Below, piece after piece: positions 1 through 11,045 of a stretch of 64,000 nucleotides of DNA. This stretch comes from Eurosta solidaginis. Taxonomy: Eukaryota > Arthropoda > Insecta > Diptera > Tephritidae. The notes under the pieces were generated by a model. That model made no database searches and was not told the origin of the DNA. It was given only the letters and a program-made list of their open reading frames with translations. Made by a program: the position numbers and the translations under genes. Position 1 is the stretch's first letter. Every line of letters starts with the position of its first letter. Location: the NCBI RefSeq assembly GCF_040869045.1, contig NC_090319.1:392413601-392477600 (forward strand), written 5' to 3'.

Positions 1-402
1 ATGGACGCAGTGACGGTACCAGCGAGCTGGTTGGACGGTGGTGAGGTAGCAGCGGCTAAAGGTCGTCGTAGCAGCGGCGCAACGGCGGTAAGATAGCAGG
101 CGGCCAACGGTCGTCGGAGCAGCGGCGCAACGGCGGTAGGATAACGGGCGGCCAACGGTCGTCGGAGCAGCGGCGCAACGGCGGTAGGATAGCGACGGCA
201 ACAACAGGGCGACGGAGCGCGTACCAGTGGCGTGGCCAAGGCGAGGTGGCGGTGCAAACGTTCTACTTGGTTACCTTTCCGGGGGGGTTACCAGTAGCGG
301 CGGTTGCGGGTGGCGGCTTCCCGTGATGACGCTGTCCCAGTGACGGCGGCGGAGGACCTGTGATAAATGAATAAAAGAGTTATGGTTAATGCCGGTCCGC
401 CA
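1..402. repeat. GC-rich minisatellite, about three 48-bp units
   Basis: Three copies of a 48-bp unit begin at 61, 109 and 157, each opening with GGTCGTCG and containing AGCAGCGGCGCAACGGCGGT. The third copy decays near 205. The flanking sequence to 402 is GC-rich and has no recognisable gene. The short reading frames here are uninterrupted mainly because the DNA is GC-rich and repetitive, and I do not call a protein. Confidence 0.8.
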
Positions 403-1400
403 GCTGGACACCACCGCCTCAATGCCCGCACGAATGCAGGGCTGGACGCGGAGTTGTACCAGCCGGAATTCCGAAGGCCGATCCATGGGCTGAGGGGGAG
501 TGCACCTTACGGCACAGCGGTAGCCCCTTTAGCTGCTGGACCGGTCGACGGCCGGAGCTGGGGCGGAGGGGAAAAGGGCCGGGTGGTCATAAGGCGGAGA
601 GCCCCCCCCCCCCCCCCCCCCACATAGCTGGGACACGGGCGAGAAAACCATAAGGCCGACAACCCATTGTCCCCGCAAGAGAGGGTGACCCGTTCCCTGA
701 CAGCGCCCCTTTCCACTCCGTGGTGTGGTTGGCTCACTCGCCCCCGGTGTTGGCTCGCTAGCTGGACACCACCGCCTCCATGCTTGCACGATGGCAGGGC
801 TGGACGCGGAGTTGTACCAGCCGGGTCTTTGTAGGTCGAACCATGGGCTGAGGGGAAGTGCGCCTTGACGACACAGCGGTAGCCCCTTTAGCCGACGGGT
901 CGCTCTACTGCCTGAGCCAGGACTGAGGGGAAGGGATCTGTTGGCCGAACGGCGGCGAGCCCCCCCCCCCCCCTTACTTAGCTGCGACACGGCGAGAAAA
1001 CCATAAAGGCGGCAACCCGTTGTCCCGCAAGCAAGGGGTGACCAGTGCCGTGGCGGCACCCCCTTTCCCTCTGGAGGTGGGATTGGCTCGTTCGCTGGAC
1101 ATCGCTCACCCCGTGGTTGCACACTAAGGTAAGGTGCCGGGTGGCGGTGCACCAGCTCTGTCCTTGCCGGTTCGTAGGCTGCGGGGAGAAACTGGGGCCC
1201 GAAGGCACCACGCTACGCAGCTGCCGAACCGGGTCAGCTGGAGCCTTAGCTGAGAGGAAGGGGCGGGGTAGCCCTAAGGCGGCGGGCCCCCCTTACTTAG
1301 CTGGGACACGGGCGAGAAAACCATAAAGGCGACAACCCATTGTCCCCGCAAGCAAGGGGTGACCAGTGCCAAGGCAGCACCCCTTCAACTCAGATAGTCA
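403..1400. repeat. Three diverged tandem units of about 330-360 bp with C-tracts
   Basis: Units begin at 403, 761 and 1094, each with GCTGGACA. Each later carries a poly-C run followed by a shared block: (TTACTT)AGCTGGGACACGG, then GCGAGAAAACCATAA, then CCATTGTCCCCGCAAG. The C run shrinks from about 20 (602-621) to 14 (960-973) to 6 (1287-1292). The units are diverged. Their nature is unknown. They could be a satellite or the tandem 5' UTR of a retroelement. Predicted proteins here are proline- and arginine-rich by-products of composition. Confidence 0.7.
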
Positions 1401-2487
1401 GGAGGAGTGACTGGGTTGCTTAATAAAACAACCACTTCCTCTGACTAACCTGCGAGGAATGAAGTGACAACAGCAAATTCATTCTCTTTTATACTGCTTC
1501 TGCTATGATGCGAGTGAGAAATGAACCGCTAATTGGGTACTTCAGTTTGCATATTTACTGTGAGTTGGCGTACTGTGTGCATATTATTGTTATCGCCAAA
1601 TGGTATTCGCATGCATTGGTATGCAGCTGCTGCTGTTGGCTACCTCCCTACAAGACAGGTACCCGTTCCCTAATCGATTACTTAATCGTCATCAATAACT
1701 TGTTCACCAATTATCGTCTTAATGACTTTTACATTGCTGTCGTGAAAAAGGTAACGCATGTGCTCTCTCAAAATAGTGTACGTGTGACTCTCTTTCTCTC
1801 TCTTACCTATTGTGTTTTCGACATTCCTTCTCGCTCGATGTTATTTACATTTTTAAGTTACTTCATCAGTTATGTTTTCGTTATCGCTAACCAAAACATA
1901 TGCAACAACAACAATACGGGTAACTGGTCTATCGGTTACCCGTATCGGTTACCTTCTGTCAAATCGCTTTTTCTATGAATGAAACGCGTCCTTTATGTTC
2001 AGATAATATTTAATTATAAATTATTCATATATACAATGTTTTTTTACAATTTAAATTATTGCCTTATTACTCTAGCGAACTTTACATATGTGAATTTTTA
2101 TATTTATAAACTATATAAATACATTAACGTCTATTCATAGTCGTGCCCTTTCCGAAACCTTGTTTTGAAGTTCTTATTTTTCCTGCGCTGGTAGTGTTGC
2201 TCATCAGTTTGCAGTCATATTAGTTTGGTAGGTATAGTAACATCAGACGTAGGGAAATTAGGAAGCATGTCAGGAGTATCACCAGAATCCCAAGAAGCAT
2301 GGTGATTCGTCACCTCCGTTTTCTCCCATATCCGGATTCATTCCATACTAGTAATTATAAATATCTTGTAGATGCCACATAGGTGTAACCATACCCTCAA
2401 GATATTTCCGTTCAAATCTTGTGGTGTACACGTATACTTGTATTTGTTCTAAATTATTCACCACATTCTAAACATAGAAAAGATGTA
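1401..2487. other. AT-rich stretch with no convincing gene
   Basis: No gene is supported. Scattered CGGTTACC/GGTAACC motifs at about 1660-1965 resemble the ends of the MITE at 39882-40106, so an old related fragment is possible. One open frame at 1505-1978 has no recognisable domain and reads like chance coding in AT-rich DNA. Confidence 0.4.
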
Positions 2488-3815
2488 TTAAGTGTTTGCG
2501 TAAATACCATTGTGATTACAATATGGACAAACATTCAATTCTAAACTTTTCGTTGTTACATCAATTGTTTCAGCGTGTTGTACACGTAAATAAAAATTCA
2601 TACTTGAATGTATTTTCGTCTTCCAATCGCATAATTTACATTTTAAATAATGACTATTAGGCATATGAGAAATCTCATGGTCCAATAATTTGTTGAAGCT
2701 TGGTGTAGCTGCTTGAATAACACAAAATTTACATTTTGCACCACGTTCGTTATATTTAAATTGTAAATGTTCTGGTTTCTCTACACGATGCATAAAGTTT
2801 AGATGCTTTTTCCAACAATGTGCTGAATTTAATTGAAATACATACATTGGGCATTGTCTCATGATAAATTTTCCATAAATATACTGAGCCTCTTTATGTA
2901 GGCTCTTTTCTTAACATCTAATTCTGGCCGTACAGGATATGACAGTTTTGCTTCAGGTTATAATCCACACTCATACTATTTTCAGATTCTGTTTCATAAT
3001 TTTCATCATTTTCAACATTGGACTTTGCATCAACATCATTATCATCATCGTCATTTTTTGATAACTCTGTTTTAAGCTTCATATTTATCAAAGGTTCATC
3101 TTCCTTAGTATTAGAATTAGAAACATTGTCATCTTCGGTTAAGTTTTTATCAAGTTTAGCTTTTTTCCTAGGTTTAAATTCTTTACTATCCGTACTATAA
3201 TTAATACCATCATCAACATTTTTCGTGGTCTGTTTGAGTTTTTAAATTTGCCAATGGTTCGCCTTTATCAGTATTAGAATCAGAATGGCCTTGGCCACCT
3301 TCACCATGTTGCAAAGTAGGCGACACATGTTGGTGTTGATGTTTGCGCATATTGCGGATATGTTGGTGGTTCACTAGTCATTAATTGTTTAGAAGTTTCA
3401 ACTTGTTGCGTTTGTTGTTGTTGTTGCTGGCTGATGATGTGGTGTTAACGTTTGTTGTACAATTTATTCGGGTGATTGCACATATTGTTGGTGTGTTATA
3501 GTGCTGGAAATCCTTCCGATATTGAAAGTCCTTGATTAGTGTAATCCCCACGTAGTGAACTACTCCTGTGACCGCGTCCGCGGTAACTATTACATCTGAA
3601 GGCGCTTAAGTTACAGGCATAGCTGACATCGCTTATATAACAGGTTGACTCTAAAGTAAAAACCAAAACAAAATATTAGAATCAGTGTTTATGAATAACA
3701 TATTTAAAATAAGCTCTTACAACAACGTGATCGGTGGCTACATCCCCGTGAAAGTAGTGTGGTGTTCCTCCTTGTATAAACGTAGATACTGGATGTGCTC
3801 AACCGTGCAGTTTTC
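2488..3815 (-). pseudogene. Decayed C2H2 zinc-finger gene (Q-rich, acidic, zinc-finger parts)
   Basis: Read on the minus strand, the remains come in a sensible order. A Q/T/P-rich stretch (about 3480-3280, CAA repeats) leads into a lysine-rich and acidic stretch (about 3230-2940). That is followed by zinc-finger-like modules at 2862-2488 with C-x2-C pairs and spaced histidines (CKFC...HEISH, CKLC...RVQH, a final CPYC). The parts sit in different frames with stops between them, so this cannot make one protein. At the upstream end, 3815-3680 is a diverged duplicate of 5696-5570. I do not recognise the parent gene. A nuclear DNA-binding protein is likely from the fingers. A missed multi-exon gene is the alternative, but I see no consistent splice sites. 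Confidence 0.55.
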
Positions 3816-3959
3816 TTCTAATTTGAGCAAATGTATGTTCTTACAGCCACAGCTGGAATATTTGGGATATTTCTATCCTCACATCGTCAAAATCAAATTA
3901 CCTAGAATGAAAAAGAAACTCATATCAGTAAGAATAGATTAAAAGTTTTTAATATAAGC

Positions 3960-5225
3960 CGAAAAGTGTTCCATAAATAGGGCTCCACACATAGCTCTTT
4001 TCCAAAGGCACAAGAGAAATTTCAGATAACTAGAATCAGGACCTGGTAAAGTAACTTCAAAGGCGATTTAGTCGCCACTACTTCGTATGCGCATTTCTCT
4101 ACGCTCCCTTTCGGCATGCATCATCAATTTCGTCATTACTATAAAGGCCATCTTGCTCACAGCAATCCAACAATCTATTTGTCCGCAAATTCGTGGAACT
4201 AAATTCCTAATGGAAGGTTCCTCTCCAAAAACTCTGTTTACAGACAGTCTTTCGCCGTGAAAACGAGGGCAGTGAAATATTACATGTTCTGCGCCTTCCA
4301 ATTCGGACGGACAGCTTGGACAGAAAGGATCCTCCTCTATCCCACGCTTATGTAGATATTCCTTCAAGCCACCGTGCCCGCTCAATATCTGTGTGAGATG
4401 GTAATTTAGTTTGCCGTGTTTTCGCTCGTACCATTCCGCTATATTCCGGACTAGCATGAAGGTTCAGCGCTCTTTTCTCGAATCTTCCCGCCGTTCTTGC
4501 CACCTAACTATTGTTCGTGACCTTGCGGTTTTCTTAGCATCTTCAGATGGTCGGCTGAATCCAATGCCATACAGATCGGCCATTTCACCTGAGAGTAGAT
4601 CTACTGGGATTTTCCTGGATAAAACATGGATCGCGTCATCGGAACAGCACATGCTATTCGTATAGCAGTAATGCGGTAGGCTGCTAGTATATCTTTTTGG
4701 TGGACCATTTTAGATCTGTGCCATACTGGTGCTGCATATAATATTATAGAGCTGGTTACGTTGGATAATCGCTGACGGGTAGCTTCGCTTGGGCCGCCGA
4801 TGTTGGGCATTATTCGCGTTAGGGTTCCACTAACTCTAGAAACTTTGTCACCCACCGCCCTGAAGTGCTCCCTAAAAGTTAGTTTTGAGTCAATGATTAC
4901 TCCTAGATATTTCAAGGAGGGCTTTGAATTTATTTGAAAATCTCCTATGGTTAGGACCAACTCATCCACAGTCCGCTTTGAGCTCATCAGTACCACTTCT
5001 GTCTTATTGCTAGCCATCTCCAGCCCCGTGTTCGTCAACCATTCCTCTATTCTTCCCATGGCGTCATTACATAATGCTTGGAGCAGATCAAGTTTCTTGG
5101 CCACTGCTACTACGACAATATCATCTGCATAGCCGACAATTTCCGTGCCTCCGGGAAGGTGGTTTTGTAGCACCCCGCCATACACCGCATTCCAAAGAGT
5201 TGGACCTAGAACAGATCCCTATCTA
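3960..5225 (-). mobile_element. R1-clade non-LTR retrotransposon fragment (RT and 3' zinc knuckle)
   Basis: The reverse transcriptase part is 5185-4601. It has the catalytic YADD box (about 5130-5119), a downstream SNKTEVVLMS segment and the GPSEATRQRLSNVTSS segment typical of R1/TRAS relatives. The frame then shifts (about 4650) to an arginine-rich stretch. It shifts again to 4457-4068, which carries a C-x2-C...H...C knuckle (PFCPSCPSELEGAEHVIFHC) usual for the C-terminus of these proteins. The N-terminal half, including the endonuclease, is missing. The frame breaks make it a dead fragment. Confidence 0.8.
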
Positions 5226-5229
5226 ATCT

Positions 5230-5545
5230 ATCTATCTATCAAATTATTCGGAGCAGGTACGGAACTTGTCTTGGGACACCCAAAGTGCACCCACGCTTCT
5301 CATGGCTCCAGCGGGTTAGCGGCTTCCTAGAACTTAAGCCACTTGCTGCTTCTAGATCTGACATCTGTCAGCTGGAGTCTTAGCCCGGCAAGCGCAGGGC
5401 ACGAGCACAGAATGAAATCGATCGTTTCCTCCTCCAACTCGCACTTCCTACATCTGCTATCACTGACCAAGCCTAATTTAAAGGCATGTGACGCCAGAAG
5501 GCAGTATCCAGTAAGAATACCCGTCATGACTCTAGTCTACAGTTT
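5230..5545 (-). mobile_element. 3' end of a LOA/R1-group non-LTR element
   Basis: The minus-strand frame 5527-5327 encodes the C-terminal knuckle of an RNase H-bearing retrotransposon (MTGILTGYCLLASHAFKL, CRKC...CSCPAL). It is closely similar to the end of the plus-strand copy at 25465-26884. Only the last few hundred bases survive. It directly abuts the R1 fragment through a short TCTA repeat at 5220-5240. Confidence 0.75.
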
Positions 5546-5564
5546 AATGATAATAAAAATATAA

Positions 5565-5930
5565 GAATCAGTGTTTATGAATAACATATTTTAATTAATC
5601 TCTTACAACAACCTGATCGGTGGCTACATCGCCATGTAGGTAGTGTGGTGTTCCACCTTGTATAAACGTAGGTACTGTATGTGCTCAACCGTGCAAATTG
5701 ACATTAGCAGTAACATTATTTACATAAACATAGCTTGGTATTTGTGAAGGCCTCAATATAGCATACATTGGTCCAGTTCGGTGTGAACCAGCCACTGGTA
5801 CAAACACTTTTGAATGCATAGCTTTCATATAGGATGGATGTCCAGCAGTGCTCCGGTTGTGCCAATATGTAATGGGCTGCTCCGTCTCTTGGTACGGCTG
5901 TATAGGTATAGGCGGGTGCAATGTATTACT
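5565..5930 (-). pseudogene. Second piece of the zinc-finger pseudogene
   Basis: Minus-strand frame 5921-5685 encodes a proline/tyrosine-rich segment (PMYAILRPSQIPSYVYVNN) ending at a TGA. In-frame continuation after that TGA reads AHTVPTFIQGGTPHYLHGD. The part at 5696-5570 is a direct, diverged duplicate of 3815-3680, TGA included. The two copies now bracket the R1- and LOA-type fragments. It probably derives from the same gene as 2488-3815, which is an inference from the shared block. Confidence 0.5.
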
Positions 5931-5934
5931 AGGC

Positions 5935-6065
5935 TCAAGATCGGAAGGTACATAGATGGCTCGAAGACGCCAGAGGGGATTGGAGCCAGAGTTTTCGGAC
6001 CCAGAACCAAAATATCAGTAACTCTAAAAGCACATCCGAGCATTTTCGAGCGGAAGTATTCGCCA
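5935..6065 (+). mobile_element. Short RNase H fragment of a non-LTR retrotransposon
   Basis: The plus-strand frame reads YIDGSKTPEGIGARVFGP, which matches the first catalytic Asp region of retrotransposon RNase H domains. About 40 residues remain, ending at HPSIFE. The family resembles R1/LOA-type RNase H but differs from the copy at 25924. Confidence 0.6.
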
Positions 6066-6128
6066 TAAGTTAGTGCGCTAAGCTGAACATTACTATTGAA
6101 TATTACTATTGTAATGACAATTTTCATT

Positions 6129-6502
6129 TCAACAGGTGATTCTGGCTATCCATTGGAGCCGTGGTGCATAACGCCTTACCGAAACCCCCCTATGGCTCCA
6201 GTGAATCCGCATTTAATGATGTACACTCAAAAGCAAGATGTATCATCGAACGTACCATTGGTATTTTTAAAGGACGTTGGAGAATATTAGGGTATGGCAA
6301 TAGGGGTAGATACCATCCTACAAAAGTGGCACGATTTACCAATGTGTGTGCAGCTTTACATAATATCTGCATACAGTTCAAAATTGATTACAACGTACGA
6401 AGATATGAATCAGACCAAATCAGCGATGTTGACCCAGGCGAAGCCAACCATCTTACCACAATTGGTCAAACAATAAGAGACCAAATAAAACACTCTAATT
6501 AA
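6129..6502 (+). pseudogene. PIF/Harbinger (HARBI1-like) transposase, C-terminal exon
   Basis: A likely splice acceptor (TTTCAACAG) at 6135 precedes a frame reading GDSGYPLEPW, the conserved block around the second catalytic Asp of HARBI1-like DDE transposases. The frame then shifts at a run of six C (6185-6190). It continues as SSESAFNDVHSKAR and IIERTIGIFKGRWRIL, giving the usual catalytic Glu and the following helix, and ends at 6502. Upstream exons with the first Asp are not visible. It faces the Myb-like gene at 7433-6573 tail to tail, the standard two-gene layout of the superfamily. It cannot code as read because of the frameshift. Confidence 0.8.
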
Positions 6503-6572
6503 TTCCACGTAAAAATTAAGAAAAAACGATTTGTAAAAGCAAATGAATTCATTTAATTGTTTCTACTAAGTG

Positions 6573-7433
6573 CTAAGTATGTGTGTTAAAATTAGAGATA
6601 AATGAAATCACTATTCGCAGTTTATGCTTCTCCTCCTTAATGGTCAGCATCCTTTCATGCACTTGCAACAACCTCTCCTGCACCTGCACCAATCGGTCAA
6701 TCTTCTCCCCCAAATCGCGCTGAAAATCAGACACTCTACTCAAATTTTGTTGGAGCAGGGACAATTTTTCGGCACTCTTACTTACTCGCCGTGGAGTATT
6801 GCACCGAGAGATTACACGCGGTGTAAGGGTAGTAACCGACCTAGATGGACCAGGCAAAGCGCTGGCTGATGCGCTGCTTGTTCCACTATCACTGTTGATC
6901 TCACTATCACTATTTTCGGTGCTGCTTCTATGAGCGGGTGAATTGCCAAAAGTGCGAACGGTACTATTCCCGTCCACTGCGACCTCAAGTCCGGCTGCCT
7001 CTATAATCAATTCCTCAGTTGCACTGATGGGAATTTCATTATAAGGACCTCCTCCAGTTTGTCTTTTGGACAATTTGTTGTGGGAAAGCTTCTTCTTCGC
7101 CTGATATTTTTGATCTGCGAAAACCTACGAGCAAACATTTGTAAGTATCTTGGTTGCACTTTATATATATAAATATATATATACCTTCCTCCACATTTTG
7201 GCGTCTTTTACTGGTGGCCCGTTAGCATTTAAACGCTTGGAAAGCTCCTCCCACAGTCTGTTGGACGTTGCTCTACCTTGTGCGGAATTTGGAAATTTGT
7301 TTTTCGGGTGTTCCGCCATAAATTGCGCCATGCACTCCTTTTGGTTTGGGTTTAGCTTGTTAAAATTCGTCCTTAAATAATAAAATATAGTCCAACAATA
7401 ATATAAACACATATTTTGAGAAATAACTTACAT
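6573..7433 (-). CDS. Myb/SANT-like accessory protein of a PIF/Harbinger transposon
   Basis: This is the second protein of the Harbinger element, which in the family binds DNA and helps the transposase reach the nucleus. I infer three exons on the minus strand: an end at 7432, then 7371-7185, then 7124-6573. The 60-bp introns are 7431-7372 (donor GTAAGT, acceptor TTTAAG) and 7184-7125 (donor GTATAT, acceptor TCGTAG). Splicing the first joins AT to G to make the start codon, followed by TNFNKLNPNQKECMAQFM. The N-terminal 65 residues carry the tryptophan-rich Myb/MADF-like fold (LWEELSKRL, KMWRKV). The rest is Ser-rich, with a coiled coil near the C-terminus (LQQNLSRVSDFQRDLGEKID). No stop interrupts the spliced frame. 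Confidence 0.65.
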
Positions 7434-7607
7434 TTTCTCTTATATTTGTATTAAATTTTTGTATATTTATATATTTGTACTCGCTTTCGGTTGCCGGTTT
7501 GTAATCGAATAACAATACGAACGATACGATACGATCACGTATGTCATAATCCAAAAAACAAGTTTTTACGTGACGAGTTATACGATCACGTATGTGGCGA
7601 TTCGGGC

Positions 7608-9015
7608 CCTGGTTATTGCTATTTTAATTTCGTCATAATCGGGCGGGGGCACATATATTCCATCATCATCGATTGCGGGATCGGGTTCTTCATCTCTGCG
7701 CGCTGAATTGCTGCCTCCATTTAGGAGAACAGAGAAGTGTTCCCTCCATAGTCTAAGCACTCTCAGGACATCAGTTACAAGGTCGCCGTTTTCGTTCCTA
7801 CAGGAGTTTGCCCCGGTCGTAAAACCTTCTGTCTGTCGCCGTATTTTTTGGTAAAATTTTCGGGCGTTATTCCTGGTGGCTAGCAGCTCAAGCTCCTCGC
7901 ACTCACGCCTTTCTGCTTCTGCCTTTTTCTTCCTGAAAAGGCGTCTCGCTTCTTTTTTCAACTCACGATAGCGTTCACACACACCTCTTGTCGCGCTCGC
8001 TTTTAACGTAACCTGTAGGCAGCGTCTTTTCTTTCAGTTGCAACGCGGCATTTTTCATCGTACCAGTTGTTTTTTCGTGGTCGCCGGTAACCATTTTTTT
8101 CCTCGGCGGCAGTACGAAGTGCTTTGGAAATATGCTCCCACTGCTCCTGTATTCCTTCAGGATGAGTTGTGCTCTCAGAGAGCAGGTGTGAGAGTCGAGT
8201 TGCGAAATCATTGGCAGTCTGTTGTGATTGAAGCTTTTCGACGTCTAGCTTCCCTTGTGTTTTTTGTTCCTTGGTTTTAGCCGCGTTGAGGCGGATGCGT
8301 ATTTTGGCTGCAACGAGATAATGGTCCGAGTCGATGTTAGGTCCTCGGATCGAGCGCACATCTAAAACACTGGAGGCATGCCGTCCGTCTATCACAACGT
8401 GATCGATCTGATTGCGAGTATTTCGATCAAGAGACAGCCATGTAGCTTGATGTATCTTTTTATGCATGAACCTCGTGCTGGATATGACCATGTTTCGAGC
8501 ACCGGCGAAGTCAATCAGCCTCAGTACGTTAGGAGAAGTTTCATTGTGTAGGCAAAACTTTCCGACTGTAGGGCCAAAAACACCTTTTTTGCCCACCCTG
8601 GCGTTAAAGTCACCAAGCACGACTTTTATATCGTGATGGGGGCAGCGCTCGTATGTGCGTTCTAATTGTTCATAAAAAGTGTCTTTCACCTCATCGTCTT
8701 TCTCCTCTGTGGGCGCATGGGCGCAGATGAATGATATATTAAAAAATTTGGCTTTTTTTCGGATAGCGGCGAGACGTTCGTCCACAGGTGTGAACGCCAG
8801 AACTTGGCGACAAAGTCTCTCTCCCACCACGAATCCGACGCCGAAACTGCGCTTATTCGTATGGCCACTCCAATATATGTCACCATTTTTGATCTTCTTT
8901 CTTCCTTGCTTCGTCCATCGCATTTCTTGGATGGCGGTGATGTCAGATTTTGCTTTGACGAGTGTCTATTTGTTGACAATGCGATCCAAGCCATTTTGGA
9001 CATTTTAGTGCCATA
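7608..9015 (-). mobile_element. RTE-type non-LTR retrotransposon, endonuclease part, truncated
   Basis: Minus-strand frame 8923-8003 encodes an apurinic endonuclease. It contains QEMRW/KNGDIYWSGH, the HAPTE block, LGDFNARVG with the catalytic Asp/Asn, NQIDHVV and the final SDHYLV. The following frame 7982-7600 is a charged linker ending at DEIKIAIT. The reverse transcriptase is gone, because the DNA switches at about 7607 into sequence next to the Harbinger element. An upstream in-frame TAG at about 8970 and a frame change near 8000 show that it is dead. Confidence 0.8.
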
Positions 9016-9069
9016 TATTTTCCAGGCCAAAAACGTACTAAATTTTATTGCATTAATGATTGCAGCCAA

Positions 9070-9568
9070 AAGGATCTAAGTGTGCTCCTCCAAGCAATAA
9101 AATTTCATTGCTCGGCCAAAAGAACATGCAGAATTTTTTCAAGTATGCAGTTTTGTAGCCCGTTTAATTTTAGTATAATAAAGTGCTAAACTTAAGTTCG
9201 TACGAAGTCTCGCTGATTTGAAAGAGGTGAAGAAGGCTCTCCCCTCTCTCGTCTGTGCCGCAGACTTGGGTTCAATACTTGACTAATGCAAAAGCAGGCT
9301 TAGTCGTATAGCAGTGACATAAAATCACGATTTTTATATGAATATTCCCCATGGGACAAACATCAAAAATTCACAAAAAAAAATCAAAATAAGAAGGAAG
9401 ATGAAAATACAGAACTTGATGAATCCCACGACACTCCTTTACTTGATTACGATAATTAGACACACGGTGGTTCACAGCCCAAATCGTCCACCATGAAAAA
9501 TGCAAATTTCAACAAGAACTACTTCTTTTGACAAGATAGAATGGTTTATAAACAAAATATTATGATAG
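9070..9568. other. Unassigned AT-rich spacer
   Basis: No gene, tRNA or clear repeat family is visible. It separates the RTE fragment from the truncated gypsy element. Confidence 0.5.
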
Positions 9569-10411
9569 TGTAACGAATTTACTTGCAAATCCTCTTATTT
9601 GCAATCCTCTGCTAAGTTCGAATCACTAAACTGTTGAATAAATAACTCCAATTTGTAATAATGCAAAATGGCCTTTATTAAAGTACTTCACAATAACACT
9701 CAAACTGTGCAACGAATAGCTTGCTTAATAACCAAACTGATTGATAGCTCAAATGAAACTCTACTATTCAAAATAATACTGCTCTTGCTCGCTAGATAGC
9801 GTCTTAGTCGAAACTGCTTGACAACTCAAATCAAACTGAATTCCAGCGCCTCTACAATTGCCGCCTTTTATACTCTTTGATTTCAACCTTCGCATCTTCT
9901 AGGCGCTTCCAGAATCTGCTAGTCCAGCAGCTCTCAAACTTCTCAGCTGTAACTACAATTGCAAAATTTTATAGTTTTTCTCATTGCATACTTATAGGAG
10001 TATCTCAGATATATGCATGTGTTTGTGCATTGACTCTCCGCTGCTCGTATACGTACATGGTAGATATGTGTAGACGCAATTATAGTTTCGTTTATGTAGA
10101 TACATAATGATTGATCTATGGATGTGAATTCACGTCACTGCTTAGCATCGGCTTAGAGACGATAGCATCGCTCAGTGCTGCTAACATTCGTTACACTGCC
10201 CTCCTACCTGACCTAAGTCTGATCGGGACGATCAGATCTCTCGATCTAAACGCCGCTAGCATCGCCAAATGTACCGCTCTTCTATTTCGTGATTTCCCAA
10301 TTGCTTGTATGCGGTAGATGACATCACTGATCGTCTTCACAACTCTGTACGGGCCTTCCCAATTGCACCGATATTTGGATGGAACACCTTTCCGCCGGTG
10401 GGGGTTGTATA
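9569..10411 (-). mobile_element. Truncated gypsy element of the B family (3' LTR plus pol end)
   Basis: 9569-10195 is an LTR that starts TGTAACGAATTT and ends GTTACA. It is alignable throughout with the LTRs at 50050-50762 but diverged. Beyond it, 10196-10411 matches the first internal 230 bp of element B (50763-50990): CTGCCCTCC purine-tract complement, CTAAGTCTGATCG, CGATCTAAACGC, GGGCCTTCCCA. The match stops near 10411, where jockey-like sequence begins soon after. This is an old deleted copy. Confidence 0.85.
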
Positions 10412-10439
10412 GAAGTACTGTCGTATACTTACGAACGTC

Positions 10440-10745
10440 CTACCCTTCCAGAAGAAGAAAGCATACTACCAAGGCAGACACGAGTCACCCTGGCCCAACT
10501 TCGTTCTGGATACTCTAACAGGTTAAACACGTACTTGTCCAGAATCAACCCCGACATACGCAATGTAATGACACCAACCATCTTTTCAACTGTTATGTAG
10601 AACCTACGTCTCTAACACTAATCTCCGCATAGTCCGCCCCTGTTGAAACTGTCAAGTTTCCTTGGAGTCCCGTTAGAGGACAATTTGTGAGTGGTCGTGC
10701 CCATTGAATGGGGCGAAGCACTGTTAACGCAACAACAGCAAGAGC
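10440..10745 (+). mobile_element. Jockey-like non-LTR retrotransposon, 3' end
   Basis: The plus frame reads ILPRQTRVTLAQLRSGYSNR and TYLSRINPDI, matching the C-terminal part of the elements at 23594-24536 and 34990-38576. It ends with the family's 3' signature (GGGGCGAAGCACTG) and a short CAA-type tail near 10740. It is heavily 5'-truncated and its frame is shifted. Confidence 0.8.
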
Positions 10746-10784
10746 GGCGGCCCCGATATATCGTCATGGGCTATATGTCATGAG

Positions 10785-11045
10785 GTCTATTATAACTTTC
10801 TACCGTCGCCTGCGAAGGTAAAAGTTGTAACGTCATCATTGCTAGATTTAGACAGATTTAATCTCATTTCAATCAGCAGACAGGATACTGACCTACCTCC
10901 CTCGCCATGCGTCAACCGATTATAATCCGCAGTCCTTAACTTAAAAATTTTGTTTCCACTACTGCTTAGCCACGGCTCCTGAATCAGGACTAAATCCACT
11001 CCGCCTCGCTCGAGGCACATTGTTGTTGCATTTGCATGTTAAATC
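10785..11045 (-). mobile_element. N-terminal endonuclease fragment of an R1/LOA-group non-LTR element
   Basis: The minus frame 11020-10790 reads GVDLVLIQEPWLSSSGNKIF, then RTADYNRLTH and DDVTTFTF. This is the opening of the apurinic endonuclease with the IQEPW motif containing the catalytic Glu. Only about 80 residues remain. Confidence 0.7.

Noticed and set aside
529..1152. Long minus-strand open frame (207 residues)
   Set aside because: It runs across GC-rich tandem repeats and poly-C tracts, has no domain, and its openness is explained by composition.
1505..1978. 157-residue plus-strand open frame as a membrane protein
   Set aside because: Hydrophobic content follows from AT-rich codons. 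No homology, splice support or start context was recognised, and transposon-like GGTTACC motifs lie inside.
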